Assembly (NCBI GenBank): GCA_900095095.1
Contig: FMBT01000306.1
Coordinates: 434,001-498,000 of the forward strand
Reading direction: 5' to 3'
DNA: 64,000 bases
Source of the DNA: Fragilariopsis cylindrus CCMP1102
Lineage: Eukaryota; Bacillariophyta; Bacillariophyceae; Bacillariales; Bacillariaceae
In this document: positions 20,027-31,716 of the stretch, in pieces
How the letters are laid out: each line of letters begins with the position of its first letter
How positions within the stretch are numbered: position 1 is the stretch's first letter
The notes under the pieces: model-generated
Seen by the model: only the letters and a program-made list of their open reading frames with translations
Database searches by the model: none
Told to the model about the DNA's origin: nothing
Translations under genes and position numbers: made by a program

Positions 20027-20701
20027 CTACAAGTATCCCATTAATTGCACACCAACAGTTCGATTTCTAGGTCCGTCAAGATCTACCATTAAGACGCTTT
20101 GCCATGTTCCTAGTACCATCTGTGAGTCGACAATTGGTATCGATTCCGAAGACGATCCTGCCAGTATGCTTAACAAATGTGAATGCGAATTAATCGGTTC
20201 TTGTTCTCTCCAAGCTTGTAATTGAACGGGATCATCAACGTTCCATCCGTTTTCTCGACACCGTTGAGCTTCTTCGCTGTCTTTTTTGTTGTTACTATGA
20301 CTGTCATCACTATCACTATCGTCACAAAATGGTCTAAAATGTATATCGTTATGCTTGTATGTTACTCCTTCACGCGATGCTGGTGAAATTGAGCGTTCGT
20401 CGGGTGGTACTAAATTTAACAAGGTTTCCGCAATATCTTGTGTTAAACGTGATTCCCATTCGTTTATTGTAATACTAGTCGTGGTGTGTCGGCTTATCAC
20501 TGTTAACAGTCCATTGACCATACCAGATTCGTCCAATAATTTCTGGAGAGTCGGTGTTAGATCTTCAACAAAAATCGCTTGACGTGGTATTGGATTATCT
20601 TTTTCGCTCGTTGGAATTTCTACTTGATGGTAAACACAAATTGGTTCACCGAGGATCGGACTCTTCGGAAGATTTTGCTGGCTGTTGCTGCTGTTGGGCA
20701 T
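20027..20701 (-). CDS. UPF0047 / YjbQ-family protein
   Basis: The ATG is at 20701. The family motifs are plain: SRHTTTSITINE, then the NDIHFRP region, then NSHSHLLSILAGSS, and near the end LGTWQSVLMVDLDGPRNR. These proteins form small trimers with bound metal and have a weak thiamine-phosphate-synthase-like activity; their physiological role is poorly known. An Asp/Ser insertion (DDSDSDDSH) sits mid-protein. Upstream, an ATG frame from 21008 in a different phase encodes a basic start, a hydrophobic segment (MQLVLSSFTIFTVLS) and a transit-like RLFASSFSP. It runs into this gene over a CAG-rich tract (20685-20700). The real protein may begin at 21008 with a targeting pre-sequence if indels there are errors. 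Confidence 0.85.
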   Translation of the reverse strand: MPNSSNSQQNLPKSPILGEPICVYHQVEIPTSEKDNPIPRQAIFVEDLTPTLQKLLDESGMVNGLLTVISRHTTTSITINEWESRLTQDIAETLLNLVPPDERSISPASREGVTYKHNDIHFRPFCDDSDSDDSHSNNKKDSEEAQRCRENGWNVDDPVQLQAWREQEPINSHSHLLSILAGSSSESIPIVDSQMVLGTWQSVLMVDLDGPRNRTVGVQLMGYL

Positions 20702-21008
20702 CGGTGACTACCATCAATTTAGATGACATGTTTCTACTTCTATTTCTCTTTTCATTATTATTACTATTATTATTATTATTATTGCGAACCGTGACGGATA
20801 ACGGCGAAAACGACGAGGCGAAGAGACGAGATATGTTATGATGATCAACGTTCTCTCTACACAGCAACTGAACAAGTGTGCTCATTGATAGGACGGTGAA
20901 GATTGTAAATGATGAAAGAACTAACTGCATAGCGAACGACGATAGCGACGACGAAGAGAAGTTGCGCCGTCGTTTACGACGGTGGCTTTTCGTAGAAATC
21001 TTCATCAT

Positions 21009-21461
21009 CGTGGTGCTTTGGGGGAAATTGGACGATTCATCTCGAGACTATGATACTGTATGTCCTGCATTGATGGCTTAAGTATGATGACTAGCTACTA
21101 GTGAGCGTCGAATGAAGATGATGTGAAATTATTGTTGTGGATCGTATGATATTATGAATGAATCAAATCATAAATAATGATGGCGCTAATAGCAAAGCTA
21201 GCTAAAAGCTGCTAGTGCTACTGTCACCATATCAAATAGCTAGCTAGGCAGCTTGACAGCTTGAAAAAAGAAACTAAGTTATTCAAAATAAATATTAGAT
21301 GGCGCGCTGTAATATGGCGTGTAAATTTGTGGAGTATTTTCGCTATTCTATTTCGATATTTTTCCAACATTTTTCGATTTTCGCCGAATTGCTCAGAATG
21401 TTTCATTTTCGTTTCTAATCGTCATTTAAATTTAATAATAGAGATAGTAGACGTTGACAAG
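21009..21461. other. Divergent intergenic region
   Basis: It lies between the UPF0047 gene (minus) and the J-domain gene (plus). It contains several AGCTAGC-type short palindromes (21190-21250). No gene is seen. Confidence 0.5.
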
Positions 21462-21744
21462 ATGGCGCGGACAACACCCGAGCTCAAGTTGAGCTTGAAA
21501 GAAATTGGTATGTCCCAATCAGGAGACAAGGGGACATTAGAGTTCCGTCTCGCACGGGGCAATGAATGTATCAAACTTGGACTGAAAACTCCCGACGATG
21601 ATCCCGTACACCAGATGAAGCTTGGACCATTAAAAAAGCATGCTGCCAAAGCTGGAGTGTCTCCGATAGGATCTTTGGATGAAGTATTGTTCGCATACAT
21701 TGAATTCTTAAAGAAGAATGGTAACAATAGTAATAATAATAATA

Positions 21745-21775
<31 letters not shown>

Positions 21776-23549
21776 CTTCCTGCTGCTGCTTCTGCTGGTG
21801 GTGATGCTGCTGCCAGCAATACTAATAATACAGCCCTGCTTTCCACTAAGGTGCTGGAATTAGCCGACGAAGACGACTTTATTGGGATTTTGAGACTGGG
21901 TGTTGCTCCAACAGCAGCTGCAGATCTCACTGCATCGTCGTCGGTTGCAATTCTAAGAAAGTCCTACCTAAAGCTCTCGCTGAAACTTCATCCTGACAAA
22001 AACAGAAAATGTCCAGATGCGACCAAAGTGTTTCAAGCTGTCGTGAATGCCTTTGAGAGACTTAGTCAACCCGAACTCATCGATGACGTCAAGAACAAAA
22101 GCAAAAAACACACAGCAATTTCTCGTTCGAACACGGGTTGTAAACGATCACGTGTATGTTGTCCTCGATGCAAGAGTATCTGGTCGGAGACTACCGTAGA
22201 AGGAAACCCAGACTACTTCTACAACTTTATGATGACCGGACTCAAATCTTTCAACTGTGCGACGTAAGTGAACTAGAATGAATGAACTTGACTTGACTTG
22301 ACTTGACTTGTTTGTACAGCATAATGTACAAGTGACCGCACTCGAAGCTTTACTTTTGTGCCGTCTATCACGAAGAATAGTACAATCGGTAACTGGTCTT
22401 TAAAATTTAACAGATAACCGACCTCTCCAAAGCAAAAGTTCTCACACTGTCGTCCTCCTCTTTCTCTTTCATTAATTTAAATTAACAGGTGTTTGTTAGA
22501 ATTTGGATGTATGACAGCAATCCACAAGTGCCCATTCTGTAAGCACAACTTTGAATATCATCCATCCGATTTTCACCGGAAAATTTCTTGTGGTAGCAAG
22601 CGTTGCACCAAACAATTCGGATTCTACATGTTTCACTGTTCCGATAGAGCCATTAAGAACCTAAAGGTTGAGGTCAAAGAATTGAGGGAAGCAAGGGCGA
22701 AACAAACCGAACAAAAACGAAGACGAGCGGAATCCGCCCGCCGTCGAAGGGGAGTCAGTAATGAGAAGGATGCAGATGCTGCATTTTTGATGGGCTTGGT
22801 AAATGAATGTCCTCGATGTGGAATCTCGCTTGCCGAGTTAGAAGATCAAGACGAAATGGATCATCTACAAAATTGTAACGACGACGAGGGGAAAATATCA
22901 GCCAACAAACGCAAAAAGGAGCCTTGGAAGGGGCGAAGAGTCAAAAGAGGCAACGACAGGAACTTCAGGATGATGTAGCTGCAAAAGCTGGTAAGTTGGA
23001 GTTTTACTTCTCTCTCTTTCTCTCATTATGTCTCTCTCCGTATCTCACTATTTCTCTCTCCATATTTCTCTCCCATCATGATAAACAGCTTGGAATTTGT
23101 TGGGCAGCGAAAATGAAGATATGTGGCTTTTGACAGATGGGGCGCTAGAAAAGGAATGTGCCGAACACGGCGTTGATGTTGCCAAGGGAAAAACAGCTTC
23201 ACACGAAATGATTGCTAGCTTGGTGGGGAAACGAAAGAGCCAAGCATTAACAAAATTTGATCCCAAAAATGGAGGGAAGACGACGACGAGCCTCCCCTCC
23301 AATCTTCATACCATGACGGTTTCGCAATTGCGGGCAGTTGCCGCCTCTCGTGGGATTACAGTGGGAACAAAATTGTGTAAGTCCGATGTTATAGATCTTA
23401 TTGAATCGGAATCCGAATTGAAATCAGACGGAAAAGGCCCTCTGATGCTCACCGATGGAACAAATTCTAAAAAACGTAAAACTTCGAAAGACATTGAGTC
23501 GTCGGAGTCTGATTCGGATTCTGACTCTGACAGTGACTACGGTGAGTGA
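21462..23549 (+). CDS. J-domain protein with SAP-like and zinc-ribbon segments, three exons, two frame breaks
   Basis: ATG 21462. Exons are 21462-22263, 22489-22990 and 23089-23549, with GT-AG introns at 22264-22488 and 22991-23088 that keep the frame. Order: two SAP-like helix pairs (ELKLSLKEIGMSQSGDKG and the KLGPLKKHAAKAGVSPIG region); a Ser/Gly/Ala linker; a J-domain with the HPD motif (KLSLKLHPDKNRK) for Hsp70 stimulation; Cys4-type ribbons (CCPRCKSIW, CPFCKHNF, CPRCGISL); a Lys/Arg-rich coiled region; and a C-terminal SAP-like motif (MTVSQLRAVAASRGI). A nuclear, nucleic-acid-associated co-chaperone role is inferred. The frame shifts near 21743 (AAT/AGT repeat) and near 22913-22920 (AAAAAGG); each needs one base. 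Confidence 0.75.
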
Positions 23550-24612
23550 GTATATACAACCATCCCGTAGACAACAACAAAAACAGTAGACCAATGGAAC
23601 TATTTTATCAGAGTATGAGACACACGAATCAAAGACATGTCATTATTAAAAAGTAGGTTCCCGGAAGGGTGGACGGTAGATAAAATATGTGACTGGAGAA
23701 TGGCTTTATTTTAGCTTTTAGATTATGCTTTTAGAACATGGAACGGAACCCCTTTTAAAATCTTTATTTTTAACACTAGCAACTACTACAACAACGATAA
23801 ACTAGTCTAGACTATGGTTTTATATAGGAGTGCAGTCCATTCTCCTCATCTTTGTACTGCCTAGACCAATGGTCTTCGTACATTCAACTCAACTAGATAG
23901 GATTTACACAAAATAGCACATACAGATGGCAAGCCTTGTGCCCACTAAGTTATTCACTGTTAACAAATGTAAGTTTTGGGTACATCTCCGATGTATACTC
24001 CTCTATAAATCCGGCAAAAAGGTGTGTTGACAAGAACTGCATGCTGCAGTGTCTTGCATTTTATGAGAGTAATCATTAACCATCCTAATTTACTTGTCAA
24101 CCTGTGGACTATCTGGCTACATCTACTACAATGTGCACTTTAATTATGCATGTAGGGTCTTAGTTCTTGAATTCATTGCTCTGTTTATTATACAATAATT
24201 GTAATCTATAATAATATCTTCAAATTTAATTATTTTTTGCTCATTGGACGTGTGGTTGCAGGGTCACGCGTGACTGTTTTCCACGAATGAATCTAATTAA
24301 TCAAACGTAAAAATCAAAAAAAGATATCTTCGCCAGTTTATGTGTTATTGTAAAGCATACAATTATTAAATAGGACCTATTATTCTTTTGAATGTGAAGA
24401 AAGTACTTCCGAGGAATAAGTACGTAAACAACCTTTCAAAGCTCAATCGATTCCTTTCGTCGTTCTTGTGACAAATAGAGGGAGAGAGAAAGAGACGCCA
24501 GGAGTCGACTTGAAGAAGTGATCACGTTCTATTTTCTATGGCTGTTGTTCTTTCTCGATGTACCGCTCCGTCGTTGTCGATTCCGCGGGATATTACACTT
24601 CATTTTTAAACG
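23550..24612. other. Intergenic region, about 1 kb
   Basis: It is AT-rich, without a supported gene, between the J-domain gene and the SPX-EXS gene (both plus). The segment before 24613 should hold the SPX-EXS promoter. I looked for a phosphate-response-like element and could not identify one with confidence. Confidence 0.5.
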
Positions 24613-27600
24613 ATGGTAGACTTTCAGTTAAAACTCCAAGATAACAAGGTTTCAGAATGGAGTGACCGTTACATGAACTATGCAGCCCTGAAAAAGCTGT
24701 TAAAGACAGCAAAGATTGCCGAAAAGAAATATATTGATTTATGTTTAGTGGATCCATTAAAGGCAGAACAAACTACGAAGGCATATCGATCTGGGAATAA
24801 TATTGTGGGAGAAAATGAATCTTTTCCGACAACATTGAAAGACAATAAGAAGGGGAAAAATACTCGTCACGAACTATCTGGTGCTAGAACTAGTACAGAA
24901 AACGACGATGATGCCTTCTCTATTGACACTAAATCTAGTGGTGGTCTCTCAACAATATACTCTCAGGATAATCTTTTATCCCTTCTTACTACGGAAGAGT
25001 CTAATTTATTGCCTCGATCCACGAATTCACACGGCAACAGAGATCAACCGCAGCAACAACAACAAGGCGCCAGTCGTTTCTCCGTCAAAAATGCGTTTGG
25101 TAATATCTCAAGTTTATTTCCAGCTGATACTGAAGGCTCATATGAAAGGAAGCTAGAAAGTGCACTTCAAGTCAGAGACGATCAAATTTTAGCTTTCGAG
25201 GCTCTCTATTACGATGAGCAGAAGTCCGTCAAATCGTTTTACTATGAAACCTTGGACGATCTAGAGGAAAAATTTGAATTCATGCGAGATAGTGTAGCTC
25301 GAGCATTCGGTATTGATGTCTATACGGATGCAGAAAATCTTTTCCAGGATGATAGCATCATGTCACCATCACCAAGAGATCGTCATCGTGTTTCGCCTTT
25401 TACTACCCAAAGGAAACATCATCGTAAAACCTTATCGATGGACGGAGTGATGGAGAGTTTCCTCCATCATCACATAATTGGCGATGATACTAGTACCGGT
25501 ATTAGTGTTAGGGGTGACAACACCAGAAAAACGACGAGGAAGACCCACAACAGTAGTCCGTACATGCGAACTAGAAAGGAACAGAGTAAAATGAAAGAAA
25601 AACCCACACAGAAATCTCACCGTCGTAGAGTGACGAATGTCCAACTGGGGGATCTTTCACAAGATGACGAAGACGATGACGATGAACTTCACTTTCAAAG
25701 TACAAATATCAATAGTAAAAAGGATGACAACGGCGATGTTAATAATGATCCTGAACTAGAAGAAAAACGTATCGCGGATGCAGAAATGATAAAACGATTC
25801 CTCGTTTCACAGTATCGTATCGCCAAATATCTACACAACTATGCAATGTTGAATATTACAGGTTTCGTTAAAATTGTTAAAAAATTTGATAAGAATGTTC
25901 CTTCGTGCGCAGGAAAGTTTAAAACTTCACTCAAAGCACGAAACATGATGGATGATGCAGAAGATGTTGAAACGCTTATTAAGAAGTATGAAACAAATTA
26001 CGCTAATTGGTTCTGTGAGGTACGTGGATCTTGTTCCAGGCTTATTCTTATATCGTCATATCTATCAGTAGATGTTTTTTTGCTCAACAACGTTTTTCTT
26101 CTGTAGGGTGATACTAGAGCGGCTAAGGTACAGATGCTATCGAAGCAAGGAGATGGATTGCAAATGGATTGGAGTCAGTTACAACTTGGATATCGTATGG
26201 GTGTTTGTGCCGTGTTAGCTGTCTGGGTTTGTTGGGATTGCGTCTGGGGTCTCGTAAAGAATGGATATTCAACTATTGGAGAGAGGGCCGCTTTCCCGAT
26301 CTTCCGAGCCTGTGGTGGGCTTCTTCTACTACAATGGTATTGGGGTTGTAGCGTTTTTGTTTGGACGAGGTATCGAATCAATTACATATTTTTATTTGAC
26401 TTTGTCCCGTCGACTATCTCCACGCCTTTTGACATCTTCTGTGCCGCTGTGGATAATACTTTACTATTCATGATATTGATGTTGCTGTATTATAAGGTAC
26501 GTATGTAATACAGTATACTATTAATATTTCATTGTGAATATTGAACAGAAAAAGACAAACTTCACTCACAGTTGACCATTACGTTATTTTTCACGTGAAA
26601 TATTTTACCTTCCTTACCAGTCGGGTTCCCATGATATTCCCCAATTCATTCCCACTGGTGTGTATCCGTTACTCTTGATATTCATTACCATCTGGAAGCT
26701 CATATTTCCTCTGCGGCAAAGAAAACCTTTGTGGCAGGCAATTTTAAAGGTGATCTGTGCACCATTGCATTCGCCTACATTTTTTCATACATATGTAGGA
26801 GATGTATTTACGAGTATAGTAAAGATTTTGCAAGATATTGCCTGGTCGATTTGCTGGGTTTATGCTGGAAATGCTTTAGCTTCCGAAGATTCTGACATTG
26901 ATGTGAATCAAGAATGGAGCAACTCCTTTTGGTACAAAACTGTGCTCATCCCTCTTATCACAATGGCGCCCCTTGTAATTCGTTTCAATCAATGCCTGAG
27001 AAAGTTCTGGGACACCGTAAGTTACCTTCCAGTGATTTTTTCGAATTCACGATGGAGAAAGGAAGCAACTGTATTTATATCTCACGGCTCGTTTTTTAAT
27101 GCTTTATCATTGATCTATTTCATGATGAGCAGGGGGACCGATTCCCACATTTGGCTAATGCAGCAAAATATGTATCTTCATTGTTGGTCACTCTTTTTGG
27201 AATATTCCACCCACTTTATCTAGATTATGGTACTGGAAGGATCTACAATTTACAATGAACTTTTATCAGAGCTTCTGGACTTTTCTTTTTGTCGTGACAT
27301 CCATATACGCATTTATATGGGACGTTTATATGGATTTTGGATTGGGTTTAAAGCAATACTCCTATCTCAATCAACCTTTGATGTATCCCCAAAGTCGTAT
27401 TACTATTCCACAATTGGGATTGATTTGGTTTTACGATTCTTGTGGGTATTGACTTTGGTCCCCCCGACTCGGGCGCTTCGTTTGCCCTTCCCGAATATTT
27501 GACTGCCCTGGTTATGATGCTCGAGCTTTCTCGCCGTACTTTGTGGGGCTTCTTCCGTCTAGAAAATGAACATCGAAATAATGAGCATAAGTATCGACGA

Positions 27601-27789
27601 GCTGGTTTTGTACCGCTACATTTCAATACTGGTCACAAACACATGTATCAAAACAAAAAAGAGCGACCTGGCTCTGAAGTTTTACCTGAGGTGATATTCG
27701 TGACGCTTGTCGTTGGAATGTTTTGCTTCGCCACTATTGCAGCAGCGCAACACGCAAACCAAAGATACGCATCATATAAAGAGCTTTGA
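24613..27789 (+). CDS. SPX-EXS phosphate exporter (XPR1/PHO1 family), four exons, three frame breaks in the last exon
   Basis: ATG 24613. Exons are 24613-26019, 26107-26496, 26621-27016 and 27133-27789, all phase 0. The N-terminal SPX domain starts MVDFQLKLQDNKVSEW and contains YMNYAALKKLLK and later NITGFVKIVKKFDKN, the basic helices that bind inositol pyrophosphates. Several transmembrane helices follow (26170-26500, 26650-26900). The EXS domain then begins near RFNQCLRKFWDT/GDRFPHLANA and continues through IYAFIWDVYMDFG to LELSRRTLWGFFRLENEHRNN. The protein should export phosphate under SPX control. In exon 4 the frame changes near 27233, 27391-27393 and in the C run 27460-27465; each is fixed by one extra base. 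The resulting length would be about 950 residues, normal for the family. Confidence 0.88.
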
Positions 27790-29825
27790 TTGTTCCTAGG
27801 ATATAGAGATGAGCTACCCGAGCAGTTTTACCAATTATTAATGCTACCATAGAATAAGATTTGTATGTAAAATCTACTATCATAACATTCTAGACTTATA
27901 ACGATATGAACGCAGATGAGATTGGATGCTGCATTATTGTCACATACTACATAGTGTTATTATTTATCTGCCAAGATAAAAACATACAAAATACAGAATT
28001 ACCGGTGTGTTTCAATGATGGTCACATTTTACTCATTCATTGATTAAGAAACCAAGTTGTTGATGTTTTTTACCAGTGAATTATGGTATGAAACGAGTGG
28101 AAGAATTAGCAAAGGAGAAAAATAAACTGATATTGCAACACTTCATGGCAAATAAACCAACAAAGACAACAGTATCAAGGAAATATCCAGAAGGAAACAT
28201 GCCCAGCAAAAAAAATGCAGGACAACTCATTGACCAATGAAAGAACAGATTGAGGAAGAAAAGGTTGTCAAGCAGAGTGATAACAGCGCTAAGGTCAGAT
28301 ACAATAGAACTAACTTGGTAACAACGTTGTACAATAATCTGGGGGAAAAGAGGTATACTAGTAGAGATAAATCAGTACTGGGGCTAGAGGAGCAGATCAT
28401 TGGTGATAGATTTGGGGAATAAGATTAATATATGATAATTGACGGTTGATCAGAGTCTCTCCAGTCTTTTCAGGAGGGAGGAGCAATGCAGAAGCTTTTA
28501 AATAGCAAGTTAATATTATAATCAACCCCTCTAATAATGATGCAGGTCACTACTTACCGGTACCTGGTGGAAGGAACAATATACATAGTTGTACAATACT
28601 TACATTATTGATTTGTTTCTGAAAAATAATAGCACACAATAATTGTTGTTATTACAACCAAAAGCATATTATGCATGTTCAATCTCTATAGTCATGTTAA
28701 GTCACCCTCAGATTACTCCAACTAATTTAATTAGAAGTACAATAATATAGAAAAAAGCCTGATGAGGCAAGTAGTAGCATTATAATGTAAAAGTTTGGTC
28801 TAGGTGCATTGTTAAGTTTAGAGCACCACCACCAGATAGAAAAGTAATTTTTGTGCTGGAGAAACAACAACATCCACTGTGACTGGATTTCATATTTTAT
28901 TAAGCTTTATATATGTACTTACAGCAAGCAGGAACCCTACCTGGATCTAGGTATGTAAAAAACTTGTGCTGAGTTTTGTATTGGCATTTCCCATCCGTGT
29001 TAAAAGGACTCCACACAAGAAACTCTAGAAAAAAGTGTTGCTACGACTTAGTTAGCATTAGTGCAGCATGCAGTCCACTTCTTTAGTTAGCCATATTTTT
29101 ATATATGCCATGTAATGTAAGCCCCAACCCATCCTGTTGATTGAGACTTGATGTGGATGGAATCAAAATTACATACAACAACATCATAGATTTTAATTTG
29201 TAACATACCAACTGTTTCAAGAAAGGATGTTCAAGAAAGGAGTGTAGGTATTGTTGCTAAATTTAATTCAATTGTTGTCATGCTGCAGCTTTTGAAGACA
29301 CCAGCCAGAGATTGCTTTGCTTTGCTTTGTTTGTATTATTAGTATTAGTATTAGTCTATTCTTTGAAGTACCACCACACTACTAACTAATATAATTTAGT
29401 AGCCACAACAATTGATGTACTGGTTCTTAACTGTACTGACCCAGTAGATAAAATATTATTGTTTAATTTAGTTGTGGATAATAAACTTTGGATTTATTAT
29501 TTTTATTTATTAAGAATTTCTAAAAAAAACGTTTTCAAGACGACTCGTTCGATTCGATGCTTATTTTAAATTCTTTTGTACCACGTCTGTTTTCGACCGA
29601 AACAAGAAACTTACCACCGTTACTATTTTGTTTGTTTGTTTCGTTTTGTGTGTGAAGTACATCTTACGTAGAATTCTACGTAGAATAATTTCCTCATCCC
29701 AAACACGAAGAAAGTAACTACAAGAGCCGAAAGACCCGGATAAGCAGTAACAACAAGACGTTCTTTCTCTTGAATAAAGCTCCAGCTTAGCTTTAACATC
29801 ACTTTAGTCAAATAAATAATCAACA
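27790..29825. other. Gene-free stretch of about 2 kb
   Basis: No frame of convincing coding character is seen. A 61-codon ORF at 28237-28422 lacks family resemblance and is probably chance. Short repeats are present (GCTTTGCTTTGCTTTG near 29314-29329, ATTAGT units near 29337-29356). The right part is the promoter of RPL19. Confidence 0.5.
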
Positions 29826-31275
29826 ATGGGTAGTAAGTAAAGTAGTATCGGAATGATGATGTTTTTGTTGTTCTTTAATTATGTTAGACGTTGTAGTAGG
29901 AAACTATGATGTTACCAACTAAATAGACAATTGGCCTGTAGAATTTAGTTTGATATACAGTACGAAAGGTTGTGTGTTGAAAAGGAGATAAGATCTATCC
30001 CGACACATTACTTTGCAGTCTTGCTACGTTGTTAATGCGACAACAGCAAGTGTGTAATAACGAACGGGTAGTCTTCTATTCCGTACGAAAGTAGGAAAGC
30101 CTTTTTGTAAATATTCTTTGTTTTGTTACTATCATTTCCTCAGTATTCGGAATCGCCTGATCTCATCTCTCATCCCAATTTCTTTCTTTTTGTTGCTTTG
30201 TTGAACAAATAAAAACGAAAAACAAAACGATCTAATCACAATCACAATTACACAGCCAATCTTCGTTTACAAAAACGCCTTGCGGCATCAGTATTAAAAT
30301 GTGGTCAACGAAAAATTTGGTTAGATCCAAATGAAACGAATGAAATTGCATTAGCCAATTCTCGTCGTAACATCGCACGGTTACATCGTGATGGTTTAAT
30401 TATTAAGAAACCAACGGTTGTTCATTCCAGAGCACGTGTTTCATTAAGAAATGAAGCCAAGCGTAAGGGACGTCATACAGGTAAGCATTTTTATCAATAT
30501 TTAGATATATCACATGTATATAAATTCGTTGTAGTAGAATACTGTTGGACGGATGAGATATGAAACGATATATAATATATACGGCAATATCGAGGGACAG
30601 AGACACAAACAAACAAACAACTTCAGCCATGCCCCCTCGTTGGGTAACATTCTTTCTAGCGATAGGAGGGATGTTTACTCGGTTTTGCGACACCATATAA
30701 AACCAGTTTTTCTGACGAAAATAGGGGGCTATAGTTTGTGGATTTCAATACATCCAACTGGTCAGACAACCGGTAGTCCATTTCCACGCATTGCTCGAGC
30801 TTTTTTATCACTCGACTGTGTACTATTTTCACGTGACGACATTTTAATATATAACCGAATTCGTATAACTTATTTCATTCCTATACGTTTTTGTTCTTAT
30901 TCTTGATTTTTCTTTTTCATTATTAAAGGTATCGGTAAGCGTCGAGGTACTGCCAACGCACGTCTTCCTTTCAAGGTATTATGGATGCGCCGTATCCGAG
31001 TCTTACGTCGTTTGTTATCAAAAATGAGAGATGCTAAGAAAATTGATAAGCACATCTACCATTCATTGTACATGCTTGCGAAGGGTAATCAATTTAAGAA
31101 CAAATCTGTTCTTCTCGAAAAGATTCATGAATTGAAATCAATTAATGTTCAAGAAAAGGCATTATCTGAACAAGCTACTGCTCGTAAGGGACGTGCCAAG
31201 ACTAGACTTGAACGAAGAGCTGCCAAGGAAGCCAAAAAGGCAGCTGATGACGAAGCAGCCGCACAAGCATCTTAA
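29826..31275 (+). CDS. RPL19: 60S ribosomal protein L19 (eL19), three exons
   Basis: The first exon is only ATG G (29826-29829), followed by an intron with donor GTAGTAAGT. Exon 2 is 30256-30480 and exon 3 is 30929-31275, with GT-AG borders and joining phases that fit exactly. The product is 191 residues, the normal eL19 length. It begins [18 protein letters not shown] and contains [36 protein letters not shown] and [15 protein letters not shown], then the long basic C-terminal helix. eL19 bridges the large and small subunits in the cytosolic ribosome. A tiny first exon and long first introns are common for ribosomal-protein genes. Both introns (426 and 448 bp) are long enough to host a small RNA, but I could not identify one. 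Confidence 0.95.
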
Positions 31276-31716
31276 AATAAAATAAGTTTAACCCATACAC
31301 ACGATATATAATAAGTAATTTAAAATACCCCACCAAATTCAACTAGTCCTATATCAATACAATTACCGTATACACATACATAGAAAATAATACTATGCAT
31401 GTAAGAAATTATCACACATTCATTCTATTTTAATATCACTGACTTTGTAGTTGTGAAATATAGCATCCCTGAACCCCAGTATTTCGGCTACAGTATGCAA
31501 ACATTTCAAAATAGAAAAACGCCAACTTATGATGGTCACTATGATTATTTATAGGATTTCTACACTTGTAATTAGAATCATAAACTACTTGTTATATTCT
31601 ATCTACAAGACTCGCATAGCTGTAAATACAACCGTGTTTGCTGTTTGCGCATTGCATCATCATCATCATCATCATCATCATCCGACTCGACTCACACTCG
31701 TCGTGTGCTCTGTTAA
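31276..31716. other. Intergenic region between convergent genes
   Basis: It is AT-rich, with a (CAT)n microsatellite at 31656-31682. No gene is seen. Confidence 0.55.
31656..31682. repeat. (CAT)n microsatellite
   Basis: About nine CAT units lie between the ends of RPL19 and the USP gene. Confidence 0.9.

Noticed and set aside
21700-21863. Poly-Val/Leu stretch that looks like a membrane helix at the end of the first J-domain-gene frame
   Set aside because: It is the AGT/GCT repeat read out of frame. The neighbouring frame gives a Ser/Gly/Ala linker that continues into the J-domain.
28237-28422. 61-codon plus-strand ORF
   Set aside because: It is short, lacks any recognisable motif and sits in AT-rich, otherwise non-coding sequence.
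30553-30906. 117-codon ORF inside the second RPL19 intron
   Set aside because: The flanking splice sites and the eL19 phase are exact. The ORF shows no coding character beyond openness.
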